Shown here: positions 24,554 to 35,066 of the stretch, piece by piece
How positions within the stretch are numbered: position 1 is the first letter of the stretch
Layout: each line of letters starts with the position of its first letter
From: Lasiodiplodia sp. COLG20
Taxonomy: Eukaryota > Ascomycota > Dothideomycetes > Botryosphaeriales > Botryosphaeriaceae
Direction of reading: 5' to 3'
DNA length: 64,000 bases
Assembly: GCA_009801085.1 (NCBI GenBank)
Contig: VNWV01000005.1
Location: 434,001-498,000 of the forward strand
The notes under the pieces: model-generated
Told to the model about the DNA's origin: nothing
The model's database searches: none
The model's input: only the letters and a program-made list of their open reading frames with translations
Position numbers and translations under genes: made by a program

Positions 24554-27500
24554 TCCAAAAAAAAAAAAGCCAACGCCGACAGCCCCAACGCGCGCAATGT
24601 CTCATTCGACAGCAAAAACGCCCGCTCGACGACGACCTCGGCCCCGAGAATGACGTCGCGCGGCATGTTCTCGAGCACGACGAACTCGTCCGTCCAGATG
24701 AACCCCCCGCCCTTGCCCTTGCGCGCGTTGAACCGCCACCGTCCGCTGGCCATGTATTTGGGCTTGACGACGGTCCCGTCGCCCGCCCAGAAGTTCAGGT
24801 GTGTGCACAGCCGCAGCTCCAGCCCTGCCTCCAGCGCCCTGTCCAGCCGGATGAAGTTGCGGTCCGCGCTCGTGTCGAGGAAGGCGTGAAGCAGTGTTTT
24901 GTCCGAGTGTGTGTTGTAGAAGTAGACTTCTTTCTCGAGTTGCGAGGTCGAGGAGGAGGAGGGGGAGGAGGTGGTTGAGGAGGATGACGAAGAGCAGGTC
25001 ACGTCGCTTGGCTCGGGGGTCGCGGATGGGCGGGGCTGTTCGTTGGTGTGGTGGATGTGGTAGTTCTGTGGTTGTGGTTGCTGGTGCTGTGGTTGTGGTT
25101 GCTGGTACTGTTGCTGGAGCTGTTGTGGTTGTTGCTGCTGCTGCTGGCGGTAGGGGTCGCAGCGGGTGGAGTATGTTGGGTTGTAAGGAGTTGGCGCGTA
25201 GATGTTGGGACCAGGTGCTTGGCGGGCAAAGTAGGTAGGATTTGGTGTTACGGGATTCGGGGGTGCCGGGTACATCGGTGATGTCTGTTGGTATGCCGCG
25301 TAGTAGTTGCCGTACATCGAGGGTCCTGCGGCTTCGGGGAAAGGCCCGGGCATGGAAACCGCGGGCTGCGGGGAATTGTAGAACTGCTGCGGAGGCGAGA
25401 AAGAGTATCTTGGTGGTAGTCGAGGAGGCTTTGGTCTATTCTGTGGTGTCGAGTTATCTTTCTCCTGCTCTTGAGCTTTCTCATGAATCGTGTGTCGGCG
25501 CGGAAGTGCACGCCTAGGCTCTGGTGGACATGATCGTGGCGGTATTGGAGTTGGAGACACTTTTGGTGAAGGGCCTGGCGATGGAGCCGGAGATGGCGGT
25601 AGATTGAAGGATGGATGTGGTGCCGTGGCTAAAGTCGAGCTTGGGGAAGATGGAAGGCTGTGTTGAGCTGGAACCGACGAAGATCTGCCAAGCTCATGAG
25701 CATGCGCAACCTGTTCGTTGCTGTCCGAGTTGAATGGAGTTGCGCTCCTGTCAGGTGATGGTGCGACTTCGATTTTGTCTGTTTCTTCGCATGCCTCGTT
25801 TGCTGATACTATCTCGAACTCTGCTGCTGGTGTGTGGTATGAAGACGTGGGACCGGTAGATGTGTTGAGATCGGTTGATCCAGGTGTCAACGGTCCCTCC
25901 GATTTATCATCGGTAGCAACCGTATGAACAGACTCACTGCGTTCTGGAGTCGTTCCTCGACCGCACACACAAGCTCTGATTTCGTGAGGAGTAAGTTGCA
26001 ACCAGTCGTCCAACCAATCAGGCTTCAGGTCCACTACTGGTGACACTGATGGTGTAGATTCGCTGTCAATGCTGTATGTGGATTCGTTGATACTCTCATA
26101 CAGAACTTCGAAAGGCTCCGGTGTCGACTGATAGTTCGAAAGATCGATTGGCGTTGCTTCTCTTGTGAATTCTGCACACTCAGAGTCTTCAGCATCCTCC
26201 ACGGTAGGATAGACGTAATTGGCGAACCTGTTGACTTCTTCTAAAAGAGAGTCAACCTGGAAAGCGAACACGTCAAGGGTTGGATCTGGTTCACACGGAG
26301 CCGGTGATAAGTCTGGCAGCTCATCAAGGAGGTCTACAGGGTCGTCAAGATCTTTTTGGCCAGGAGAATCCAGAGAAAGGTTCGGTTTTTCGTTCTGGTC
26401 CTGATCCGCCTCATTATCAGGGTTATCCTTTTCAAGAGCTGAGACTTCGGCAACTTTGCTGGTGTCTGGAGGCTCGGGTTCGGCAGGGGTAATCTCAGTG
26501 GTGACTGGAAGGCTTTCTTGTTCAACGGATTCCTCTTGTGCTGCAGTATGGTGCTGGCTTTCATCCCTCTCTTCATGCCATTCTATGAGGAGAGGAGCCT
26601 TGTCTTCAACAGAGCCCGTCTGTTGATGCGGAGAATCCGGCTCCCAGTTACCATCGGAGATTTCGTTTTTGATGTCCCCTACATCAGGGCGCTCCGTCTG
26701 GTTGTCAACAATCAGGACGGGCCCTTCTTCATCGGACTCGACAGTGGCAGAACGGTATATGGGCTCAGGGGTATCCGAAGGCTCAATAGCACCCGAAGAT
26801 TCGGTGGTAACTACAGGTTCAGTAGTAACCACAGGTTCAGTGGCAACGGCAGGTTCAGTAACATCCGAGGGTCCAGTGGTATCCGAAGGCCCAGTGATAC
26901 CGGAAGCGTCAGAGACAGCCGAGGCTTCATCCAAGAATGGCAGGACCTTGAGGGCGTTGAGGGCCTTGTCCGCTTCCTCTCTCGGATCCGGGGGCAAGAC
27001 ATCTGGTGGATCTGTCACCATAGCGTCCACCAACATATCGTGTGATTGTTCCACAGGCGGTGCGGGCCTTGGCCGAGGCGAAGACGATGGGAGCTTGCGT
27101 TCCGCAGGTTTCCCCTGGACTTTGAGGTATTCTTCAACGAAAAAGGAGAGGTCCCGCTCGAGGACGTGTCCCAGAGGACACACGGGCTGTGAGTGAGCCA
27201 CTTCAAACTCTTGGCCGTAGTTGAGTCGTGTTTTCGGGGAGAAGGGTTGGGCTTGTTTGTCTGCTCTTGCACCGATAGGCTGACGTAGTCTTTCTTCTCC
27301 GCGAAGGGGTCTTGGAGGTTGAGCGACTGTGTAGATAATAGCATGTTCGTGCTGCTTGCCTCGAACGTCTGACCGAGTCGTGGCCCGACCTTGGTAAGTC
27401 TTGATCATCCTGCGACGCAACTTAGCCACGACTTCCTACATACACTGCAGAAAAGGACTAGCTTACAAGCATCTTGACGACTCCTCGCCAGGCTCGACTA

Positions 27501-27847
27501 CGACGTAGACACGAAGTGTACAATCCCAGTGCTTTATGCGGAAAATCTGTGCATCGTCAGTGGCCTGCGAGGGGATTCAAGGGGCGGGAACGACGGGTAT
27601 CACCTGTCCAGTAGCGAAGAAATCAGACCATAGCTCTCGCGGGACGCAGTTGTAACCTGAATGAGGAGTCAGTAGAGGATCAAGCGATCAGTCGCAGCGC
27701 ATGGCGGGGCAGCGAGACTGGGCGGTCGCGTGCGCGAAGCCATGTTGACTTACTTGACGCGTCGGACCGCTTCTGAGCGACCGTTGCCCTATCGGTGCGT
27801 CCCCTGTATTGAGCCTTCCCCGACATTGACGCGAGTGATGCGGGCAT
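24514..27847 (-). CDS. DUF6590-like protein with C-terminal retropepsin-like domain
   Basis: Four exons: 27754..27847, 27604..27656, 27467..27546 and 24514..27409, giving 1040 residues to the first stop. Small 5' exons assemble into YNCVPRELWSDFFATGQIF, then IKHWDCTLRVYVVVEPG and CLMIKTYQGR, HEHAIIYT and RLNYGQEFEVAHSQPV. This spacing (a folded first 190 residues or so) resembles the fungal DUF6590 domain, of unknown function. A long acidic, disordered middle follows, with hexapeptide repeats and Pro/Gln/Ser runs. Residues from about 890 on look like a retroviral-type aspartic protease fold: HAFLDTSADRNFI, then FVVLENMPRDVILGAEVV. The usual D-T/S-G is D-T-S here, so activity is doubtful. The start could also be at 27826. 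The true C-terminus may extend to 24323 (see the overlapping frame). Confidence 0.75.
26761..26900 (-). repeat. 18-base tandem repeats coding for hexapeptides
   Basis: Inside the large gene the minus strand encodes about eight imperfect six-residue units of the type TGPSD., TEPVVT, TEPVVT, IEPSDT. On the plus strand the words GGTTCAGTAGTAACC, GGTTCAGTGGCAACG and similar recur every 18 bases. The array lies in a disordered acidic linker and is probably variable in length between strains. Confidence 0.7.
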
Positions 27848-28548
27848 CGAAAAGACTGATGGAAGTGATACGGCGTTGGATGGAGGTGCGTGACGACACA
27901 CACTTCGGCGACGGACTTGCCTCCCTCGGCCACTCTGTCTGGTAAGAAGAGGCTCTGTCTGACTCCGTCATTGATGGGCTGAGTGCATGTGCTCGAGCGG
28001 CCCGACGGCTTGGGACTGCAGAGCGTCGCATGCGGGCGCCCCAGCCGGTGGCCTACGATTGAAACGCGGCCACGTTCGCAGCAGTGCATGCAGCACACAT
28101 ACGAGGCGCACCAGTCGGGCTCATGCGACCCGCTCATCAAACCGCAAGGCCGGCAGAAACGCGCAGATGTCGAGCTCGTACTGCTTACTGCGAGGACTCA
28201 GCTTTTCATAAATTCGAAGGGAGACGACAACATGCGAGTGGCCAAATAAGGAGATAGAAAAATATTGCGGTAGTGCGGGGTCGATACCAACTGGTGTGGC
28301 ATCCCAGTCAACACCAAAGGCGCTTACCTGCCTGCAAATGGGACTGCGTTGCGCAAGGCATTTCGGCTCAGCCCTGCATTACGCATGCTTTGGGCATGAA
28401 CCCGGCGGTTAGGGCGTAAATCACCCTGTCCGTTGCATGACAACCCCCAGTCGGGCCCATTTCTGCCAACCAATCACTGCTGAACCCATCCGAAAATAGA
28501 CTCCTCATTAAATTCTCATTTCCAGGACGAAATTCTATGGCTTCCAGG
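27848..28548. promoter_or_regulatory. Upstream region of the DUF6590/retropepsin gene
   Basis: About 700 bases between the start of the large gene and the end of the calcium ATPase gene, both on the minus strand. No further coding sequence is convincing. Small frames here reflect the 5' leader and promoter. Confidence 0.4.
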
Positions 28549-31500
28549 CTAGCCAATGTATCTGAGTAAATCTATATTTTGGCTCGGTGGCACCTTGCAA
28601 CCGCGTAGCGGGAGGAGGACAGGATCCCCCTTCTGCGTATCAGGATGCACCTCGAAGGTAGGATGTGGCTCAGCCGTACCGAACCGTACCGCCTCGACTG
28701 CGGCCAAGAGGTCAAACTCATCATCTGAGGGTACGTTGGACTTCTCCGAGAGCTGTACATCATTCTGGGCATTGACGCCAATTGCTTCAGCGTCCCTCGA
28801 TGCACTCCTAAAACCGAAAATGCTGCGTAGCGACGCTACTAAGCCTGCAGACAGGTGGCGCAGCCATCTTGTCGGCAGACAGCACTCAATGCCAACCCAC
28901 AGTTTGAAGACCAGCTGGTCGGGGACAAGACGGATCAAACTACCCAAAGGAATCGTCAAGAAGCCGAACAGGATCGACCAGCCCCACTGCGCGTCTGTGA
29001 GCGGGACCGTGTGGAATGCCTGCCCGCCCACGAAAACGATGATGATTTGGCCGGCGAGAGTAACTGCTTGGACGAATATGAACCACGGGTTTTGCATTAC
29101 CCCCTCGAGGATGTTGAGTTTGTTGTCGGCGCGTCGAGAACTGTTCAATGGGATTAGGATACGTGGAAGCAAGAGGACTGGGTGTACATACTTGGCTTGG
29201 TTGAAGAACTGCATCAACACGTATGTATTGAACGTCATGGTCTGCAGCTGCCCTCGCTCGTCATCAATGGGGGAGTTGAATATTGATTCGCCAGCGTAAT
29301 AGAAGACGAAGATAACGGCCAGTTGGTATATCGACTGCCCGATGATCATCTTCCACATTGTCGTGTTCAAGACTGATGTCCCATTCACTTCCGGTTTTCG
29401 TGAGAACAAGTCCCGGGTGGGGGCGTCTGTAGCCAAAGCGAGGGCAGCGAACGTGTCCATAATGAGATTGATCCATAGAAGCTGGACGACACTGAACACG
29501 GAAGCATCTGTGCCGCCGACGAGAGCGGATATGACAGTGAGAAGCCCGGCGGTAATGTTGACGGTGAATTGAAACTACATCCAGTCAGTTCAGAAAGGGA
29601 GAAATAGCGAAGGAAAACGTACCTGTAGAAACTTCTTAGCGGCGTCATTGACAGCCCTTCCCCAGCCAATAGCCTTCACAATAGAAGCAAAGTTATCATC
29701 CATGAGAATAATGTCGGATGCCTCCCTCGCGACTTCTGTACCGGAGATGCCCATGGATAACCCAACATTGGCCGCCTTCAAAGCCAGGGCATCATTTGTG
29801 CCATCACCAGTGACGGCGACGATCTCGCCCATGGACCTCAGGTGCGACACAAGCAGCATCTTGTCATCTGGACTGGAGCGGGCAAGAACCTGTAGACGCG
29901 GTACAACGAGGTCCAGCTGCTCAGGCGTCAACTGTCGGAATGTTGGGCCATCCATGGCAATTCCGCCCGCCGTGTAGATGCCGCATTCTGAAGCGATCGC
30001 CTTGGCTGTGAAGAAGTTATCGCCAGTCACCATTCGTACAAATACACCGGCAGATCGACAGTGCTGTACGGAGTCGACGATCTCGGGGCGCAGGGGGTCG
30101 CGGATGCCAAAGGCTCCAAGGAAGACTAGGTCTGAGATGTTCGCTGCCAGTTGCTCTTCCGGAACTACGCCGTCCTGGAGAGCAGAAGCCGGCAAGTCAC
30201 GGTATGCAACGGCAACGACGCGGAGTGACCGTCCAGCGTATTGGTGCATCGTGGTTTCTAAACCGTGGATTTCGTCAACCGATAGGATTTTGGTGGACAT
30301 GTCGATGCTGGCATCTTGGAGAGTCTGAGTGCACCTGCCGAGGACGACTTCGGCGGCTCCCTTTACTAGTACTCTGCAACTCTCGGGGCCAGTTTTCACA
30401 AACGTAGCCATCCACTTTCTCTTCGAGTCGAATGGAAGCAGCTGCACTACGTTCCCGTTTGCCCTTTCTTCACTCAGTGCAGCCATTCCAAGGTGATCAG
30501 AAGCGAATTTCAGGAGAGCTGTCTCTGTGCTTGACCCAACAAACCGATTGGAATCGCTGGTTTCGATAGCGGTCGAATTAAGGCAAAAGCTTTCTTTGAG
30601 GAGGTTCCGAACATTTGCAGAGAGAGATTGGATAAGTCTGCCTGCTTTAGGCAGATCTTCGTTGGAAGGCGTGCTGGTATCGAATCGTCCAAATGCACCC
30701 AAAATTCCAGATACCACTGTCATCTTGCTCTGCGTCAGGGTTCCCGTCTTGTCGGAGCAAACTGTTGTCGCATTTCCCATAATCTCGCAGGACCGTAGAT
30801 GCCGAACCAGGTTGTTGTCCTTTAACATCCTCGTGGTGGCGAATGCGAGCGCCAAAGTGACGGTCAGCGGCAGACCCCCGGGCACGGCAATCACGACGAC
30901 GGTAATGGCGAGGATAAGGACGTTCAGGAAATCCTCTGCTTTAGCTCGTGGGCCACGCTGAATGTCGTCGAGCTGGACAAGAAAGCGGATAAAGATTATG
31001 GTGAAGAAGATAAGACCAGCTACCAAGCCGAATCTGACAATGTGGTTTGCAAGAACACCAAGCTTTTGTTGAAGAGGCGTCTCTCCCACATCATCTTGCA
31101 AAGACGACGTAATCTTCCCGTACGTTGAGTTCACACCTACGGAAAGAGCCAGGTAGTTACCCACGCCGGTCACAACTTTTGTTCCGCTGAAAACGAATGG
31201 GTCGCCAAGCTGCTGGGTATGGGGTGGGATCTTGACTACCAGCTCTGACTCGCCTGTTAGGGCCGACTCATCGCATTGAATGTCGAATCCCTCGATCATG
31301 ACTCCGTCCGCTGGTACGACGTCACCAGCTTCAATGTGTAAGACATCTCCGACAAGTATGTCAAAGATGGAGATGGACTGGTGCATTCCAGAACGGGTGA
31401 CAGTGACCATGCGCTCCTCCTTCTTCTGGTTGAGTTTCTGGAACTTGAAGCTCTTCTGGTAATCGTTGATTGCAGTGACAAGTACAATGACGATGACAGC

Positions 31501-32079
31501 GACGATAATAGAAACACCTTCAACCCATTCGATGCCTCCATCTTCAGTGTCGTCAACAGATTGGTATATGCCAAGAGCTAGGGAAACGATTGCAGAGGCA
31601 GTAAGGAGGAACATCAACTTGTGGTTGAACGCACGCCAAAGGTACTGTACGAAGGTGGTCGGTTTCCTCTTAGGTACGCGATTCTCGCCGTAGATGTGTC
31701 GGCGATCTGTGAACTTTCCGGGGTCAGATTGGATGGCAACACCGGATCCATCTTGACTCAGCGGCCGGTTTCCGGCTTCCAGAACGTCCTTGCGAGTGAT
31801 GATCCCATCCACAATGTCTTCGTCTGCGCCAAGACCAGCCTTGATGTCCGTTCGGAGACCCTTTGACAGACCTGGCAGACCCCCGAAGTATCGTAGCGCG
31901 GCGAAGCTGCGAGAAGTAACTAACTGTTGCAGATGGCTCGGTGGAAATGCGAATTTGTTGCCAGGGACTGTGTCGGCCTCGGTTGCGGGATTGAGTGAGA
32001 ATGTTGCTTCATCAAGGGCCCGAGTGGTGGTTTGTAACGCGTGTTCCGTTGGTGCGGCTGGTGAAATCTCGTCTTCCAT
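28549..32079 (-). CDS. PMC1: P-type Ca2+-ATPase of the PMC1/PMCA type, with altered signature residues
   Basis: Three exons: 29623..32079, 29192..29574 and 28549..29140, giving 1143 residues. The last intron is 51 bases and open in frame; removing it restores FFNQANSRRADNKLN. P-type landmarks are LTGESEL (actuator), SDKTGTLTQ (phosphorylated Asp), VKGAAEVVLGRC (nucleotide site), MVTGDN and TGDGTND. The M6 motif NLIMDTFAALALATD is intact. PMC1-type pumps move Ca2+ into the vacuole or out of the cell. Three normally invariant positions differ: M4 reads VPGGLPL instead of VPEGLPL, so the Ca2+-binding Glu is Gly (codon 30877-30879); DAPALKAADVG reads DALALKAANVG; and TQNKM reads TQSKM. The gene is otherwise full length with ten predicted membrane segments. 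It is probably a diverged paralogue with reduced or changed transport. Confidence 0.9.
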
Positions 32080-33055
32080 GGTAACAACAATCCTGAAGTT
32101 GCCAACGCAGAAGTCGGAGAAAGCAAGGAGTAAAGTGGAACGCGACGAATTCCTATCACGTTATGCAAAATGCTCTCCTAGCTCAGCCGTGTTTTCCGTC
32201 TTGGCATTCATTCCAGCAGCCTCTTATACATCAGCCCTACCGACCGAACCTACTAATTGAAGTTAGCAACGATTCATCTAGTCGTTTATTCACTTGAGTC
32301 ATGCATACAGTCCCCTCTCGAAGCCGATCGCTAGAGTGGATTTTTTTTTTGCTCATGTTATGGGTAGTTGAGGCTATCGTTCGGACGTGTGTGTAGAATT
32401 TTTAATTCCACATTGTCGTCGGCCGGACGATAGCTTCAGTTACACACATGTGTTATTCTTCTAAGGCAGAGCTGGGGCGTGGTTACGCTATTCTTCGCGC
32501 TAGCCATCGGCTGCAGCACCCTTCTGTAGTTATCACTGCGCTTAATCTCAGTACTTATCGTCCCACGCTGTACCTTATCGTTGATACTGCTATACGATAT
32601 CGGAGTTAAATGTGGACCCTCGGCGGCCCGTGCCTAGGCAGTACTGCGTACAAAAATCTACAGCTCTCCTAAGACTTGAGCAGTCTTGTCTACATTCGTA
32701 GTCCCGGAAGCGTTGCGAGGTATGAAACACGAGAAACACTGAGAAGCTACTTGCTACCTACGAGGTCAGTCCACCAATAAACAAAGTTTAGGTACATAGT
32801 TTGCTGTTGCCAGGATGCATTTCTTCACATGCATATAGTGTATTTGTGCGCAGACAGGAGGAGCCTCTAACTTTATGTACAGTGAACTGATCTCGTATCT
32901 ATACTCTGATAGTCCTTGTTCCTCGGCCCAATCAAATGTCGTTCCCCGCTCGCGCCACAGCCGCCCCACCCGCCGCCCGACCAAAAAAATTTCCGCACAC
33001 CAAACCCAACACCTCATGGCGTTCTGGATAGCTCCAACGAAGAGCAAAAAGAGAA
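32080..33055. promoter_or_regulatory. Upstream region of the calcium ATPase gene
   Basis: Almost 1 kb between the ATPase start codon and the tRNA gene. It is AT-richer than the genes, with no coding character, and must hold the ATPase promoter. I could not identify a calcineurin-response element with certainty by eye. Confidence 0.4.
33046..33050 (-). terminator. Pol III terminator of tRNA-Glu
   Basis: On the minus strand a run of five T begins six bases after the discriminator base of the tRNA gene, the expected RNA polymerase III stop signal. Confidence 0.75.
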
Positions 33056-33155
33056 TTCCGTCGCCGGGAATCGAACCCGGGCCTTGCCGGCACTTGTAAG
33101 TGAGATGACTCTCGAAACTGAGAGCGGCAAATCCTAGCCCCTAGACCACAACGGA
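33056..33155 (-). tRNA. trnE-CUC: tRNA-Glu (anticodon CUC) with a 28-base intron
   Basis: Read on the minus strand, the acceptor stem TCCGTTG pairs with CGACGGA (one G-T pair), discriminator A. The A box includes TGGTCTAGGGGC and the B box GGGTTCGATTCCC, with a five-pair T stem. The anticodon stem TGCCG/CGGCA holds the loop C-U-CUC-A-C, so the anticodon is CUC, decoding GAG. An intron at 33091-33118 interrupts the loop after position 37, the standard site for nuclear tRNA introns. It contains GAGAG, which can pair with the anticodon region CUCUC as expected for the splicing substrate. The mature length is 72 bases, normal for tRNA-Glu. CCA is not encoded, as expected for a nuclear gene. Confidence 0.93.
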
Positions 33156-33601
33156 TGTGATGGTCTACTCGGAAACCCGAGTAACTCCCTCAGTTGGTGA
33201 GAGCCATGGCAACGTAGTTTCATTATATACCGTATTTTCCATTTCGTCCGGTACAAAACTACCTGGTGAGGGTTGGCTTAGGGGCCACTAAAGATGAGAG
33301 CCCAGCCAAGAAACGTGCAGTAGTCTCCCCGTTTCATTTTCAGTGGGCTGAAGCCCCTTAGCTCTTAGCGTCTTACTAGTCTGTTAGCATGAAACGAAGT
33401 TCGCTACATTGCAAGAGTGAAGTGATGAGATACTACACTATATTATTCCTTCCCGGAATTAGTATTATGGACAGGTATGATCAGTCTCCATACGTTCGAG
33501 CAGCTCCGAACGTGCTATTGGGAATATGAAGCACTTCCATAATCATATACAAGGCCAAATTTGTGACATTGAAATCCGAAAAAGCACTGGGCACGTCCAA
33601 A
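33156..33601. other. Intergenic, tRNA upstream flank
   Basis: No gene is seen. A short perfect hairpin at 33166-33183 and, next to it, the word CTCAGTTGGTGAGAGC resemble pieces of a tRNA D arm, but no matching B box follows, so no second tRNA is called. Confidence 0.4.
33166..33183. repeat. Small perfect inverted repeat next to tRNA-Glu
   Basis: TACTCGG and CCGAGTA are separated by the four bases AAAC, giving a seven-pair hairpin eleven bases upstream of the tRNA 5' end. Function unknown; it may be chance. Confidence 0.45.
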
Positions 33602-35066
33602 TTATAGGATCGCCTGTCCGTTGACATGGCTGCTCACACCACCTAGAATCTCGTTAGAAGACACATCATGGTAATTTCGAGGAAAGAAACTTACCACGGC
33701 AGTTGGCCGGAGCACTTGAGAAGAAGAAGGTCCACTTGTTGTGCTCTCTGCACTTCTGTGCCAGCTTCTCCAGATCCAACATCTCTCCAATCGGCATTCC
33801 CCACAAGGCTAGAAGGTATTCATGGAGGTAGTGCGCTGCATAGCGAGTTAGTTTAGCCAACAACTGTGACGAAAGAAATCTTCAGACTGACCTTCGTGCG
33901 ACGGCCAAGCCTCGAATGCGGGAGCGTCTCCAGCAGCGGTGGCGAAGTAACAATCGTGCAGCCAATCGATCATCCGCTCCTCCTGACTCAGTCCGGCCCA
34001 TCTCTGCCCATCGTTGAGGCCGAATTGGTGCGGGCGCACGGCGAGGGCATTGCGCTCGTCAGGAGACTTCGAGTGGTACGCCTCGACCCAGCCGCTACGG
34101 ATGAAGAGCATGTCGCCGATCTTGATATCTCCACCCTGGGCGGCGGGACGGATGTCAATGCCTTGGTCCAAGCCGCATTGGTAGAGCTCCTGGTACTGGT
34201 CAGCGTGAAAGCAGTGAAGACAGGGGCAGGAGCGACTCGCCTCGTAGCTGATTGGGTAGTAGTCGTACGGATCGTACTCTATGCCCTTCTTCTTTGCATA
34301 GCCTCTGTAATCGAGCAGGACGCCACGACCGGCAATGCCGTGTTCGGCCCAATGGTGGATACTGCATTTGTGGCTTGCATTGGCCCCGCTGGGCGTGATG
34401 ATGTCGGTGCCCTTGGTCTACAGGCGATAAGCTCGGGCATCCGGAAAGGAGGGATAGCATCTTACGTTATTGTAGAAGGTACCTGTCTCGACCCAAGAGA
34501 ACTGCAAGCTGTAAGTATAGGAGCGGGGAAGGCACATGACCTGAACTTACATGACGGAAGCCGTCCCATTGGGTCCCTGATTGTGTGTTCAGCTCGTATA
34601 CATCGTCGTAGGCAATGTTTTCGGCGAGGGTTTTGAGCTCATGCTTGAACTGCTGGCGATGGAATGCTGGCACTTCGGGAACATCGAGGGGCAGGCTTGC
34701 ATCCGAGGTCAGCGTGTAGTCCTCTGTCTTACTAAACGCTATCTTACTTCACTGGAACAATCTCGCCGTGTCGAATTTCTTTTGAGGCCGCAGCTACGCG
34801 GGTCGGAGTGAGGAGGTTCAGCCGACCGATCTAGTGGCTGAGAGTTAGCGCGCTGAATGTACCACAGCTGGTAGACTAACAAAGTCATTCTCTCCCCAAA
34901 CCCAGGCGGCGTCCTTGGGCGCACCCTCGATCCTGGGAAGTTCTTTTCGTGTGGGGAACTTAGTCGAGTCCGGATCGAACGGGATGGTAGTCGCCGTCTT
35001 GTTCATGGTGAGGAAGTCCTTGATCTGGGTCAGTCGCCGACCCGCTTGGCTTTGCTGGTCCGCCAT
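33602..35066 (-). CDS. Cyclase-family metal-dependent hydrolase (kynurenine formamidase-like)
   Basis: Eight exons: 34881..35066, 34748..34830, 34551..34695, 34466..34501, 34241..34417, 33892..34189, 33695..33835 and 33602..33642, giving 356 residues. Key segments are WGENDFIGRLNLLTP, IVPVNLPLDVP, NTQSGTQWDGFRH, GIAGRGVLLDY and IKIGDMLFIRSGW, the pattern of the fungal branch of the cyclase family (PF04199); the D-x-x-x-H of WDGFRH corresponds to the metal site. Such enzymes hydrolyse amide or lactone bonds; the substrate here is unknown. One exon is only 36 bases. Between exons 5 and 6 I infer a 51-base GC-AG intron (34190-34240): unspliced, the frame stays open but inserts 17 residues, including four Cys, into a conserved stretch. 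The divergent Tma64 gene lies 580 bases away. Confidence 0.85.

Noticed and set aside
32875..33099. Plus-strand frame ending in SPGIEPGPCRHL
   Set aside because: This is the reverse complement of the tRNA-Glu T arm, a well-known false coding frame.
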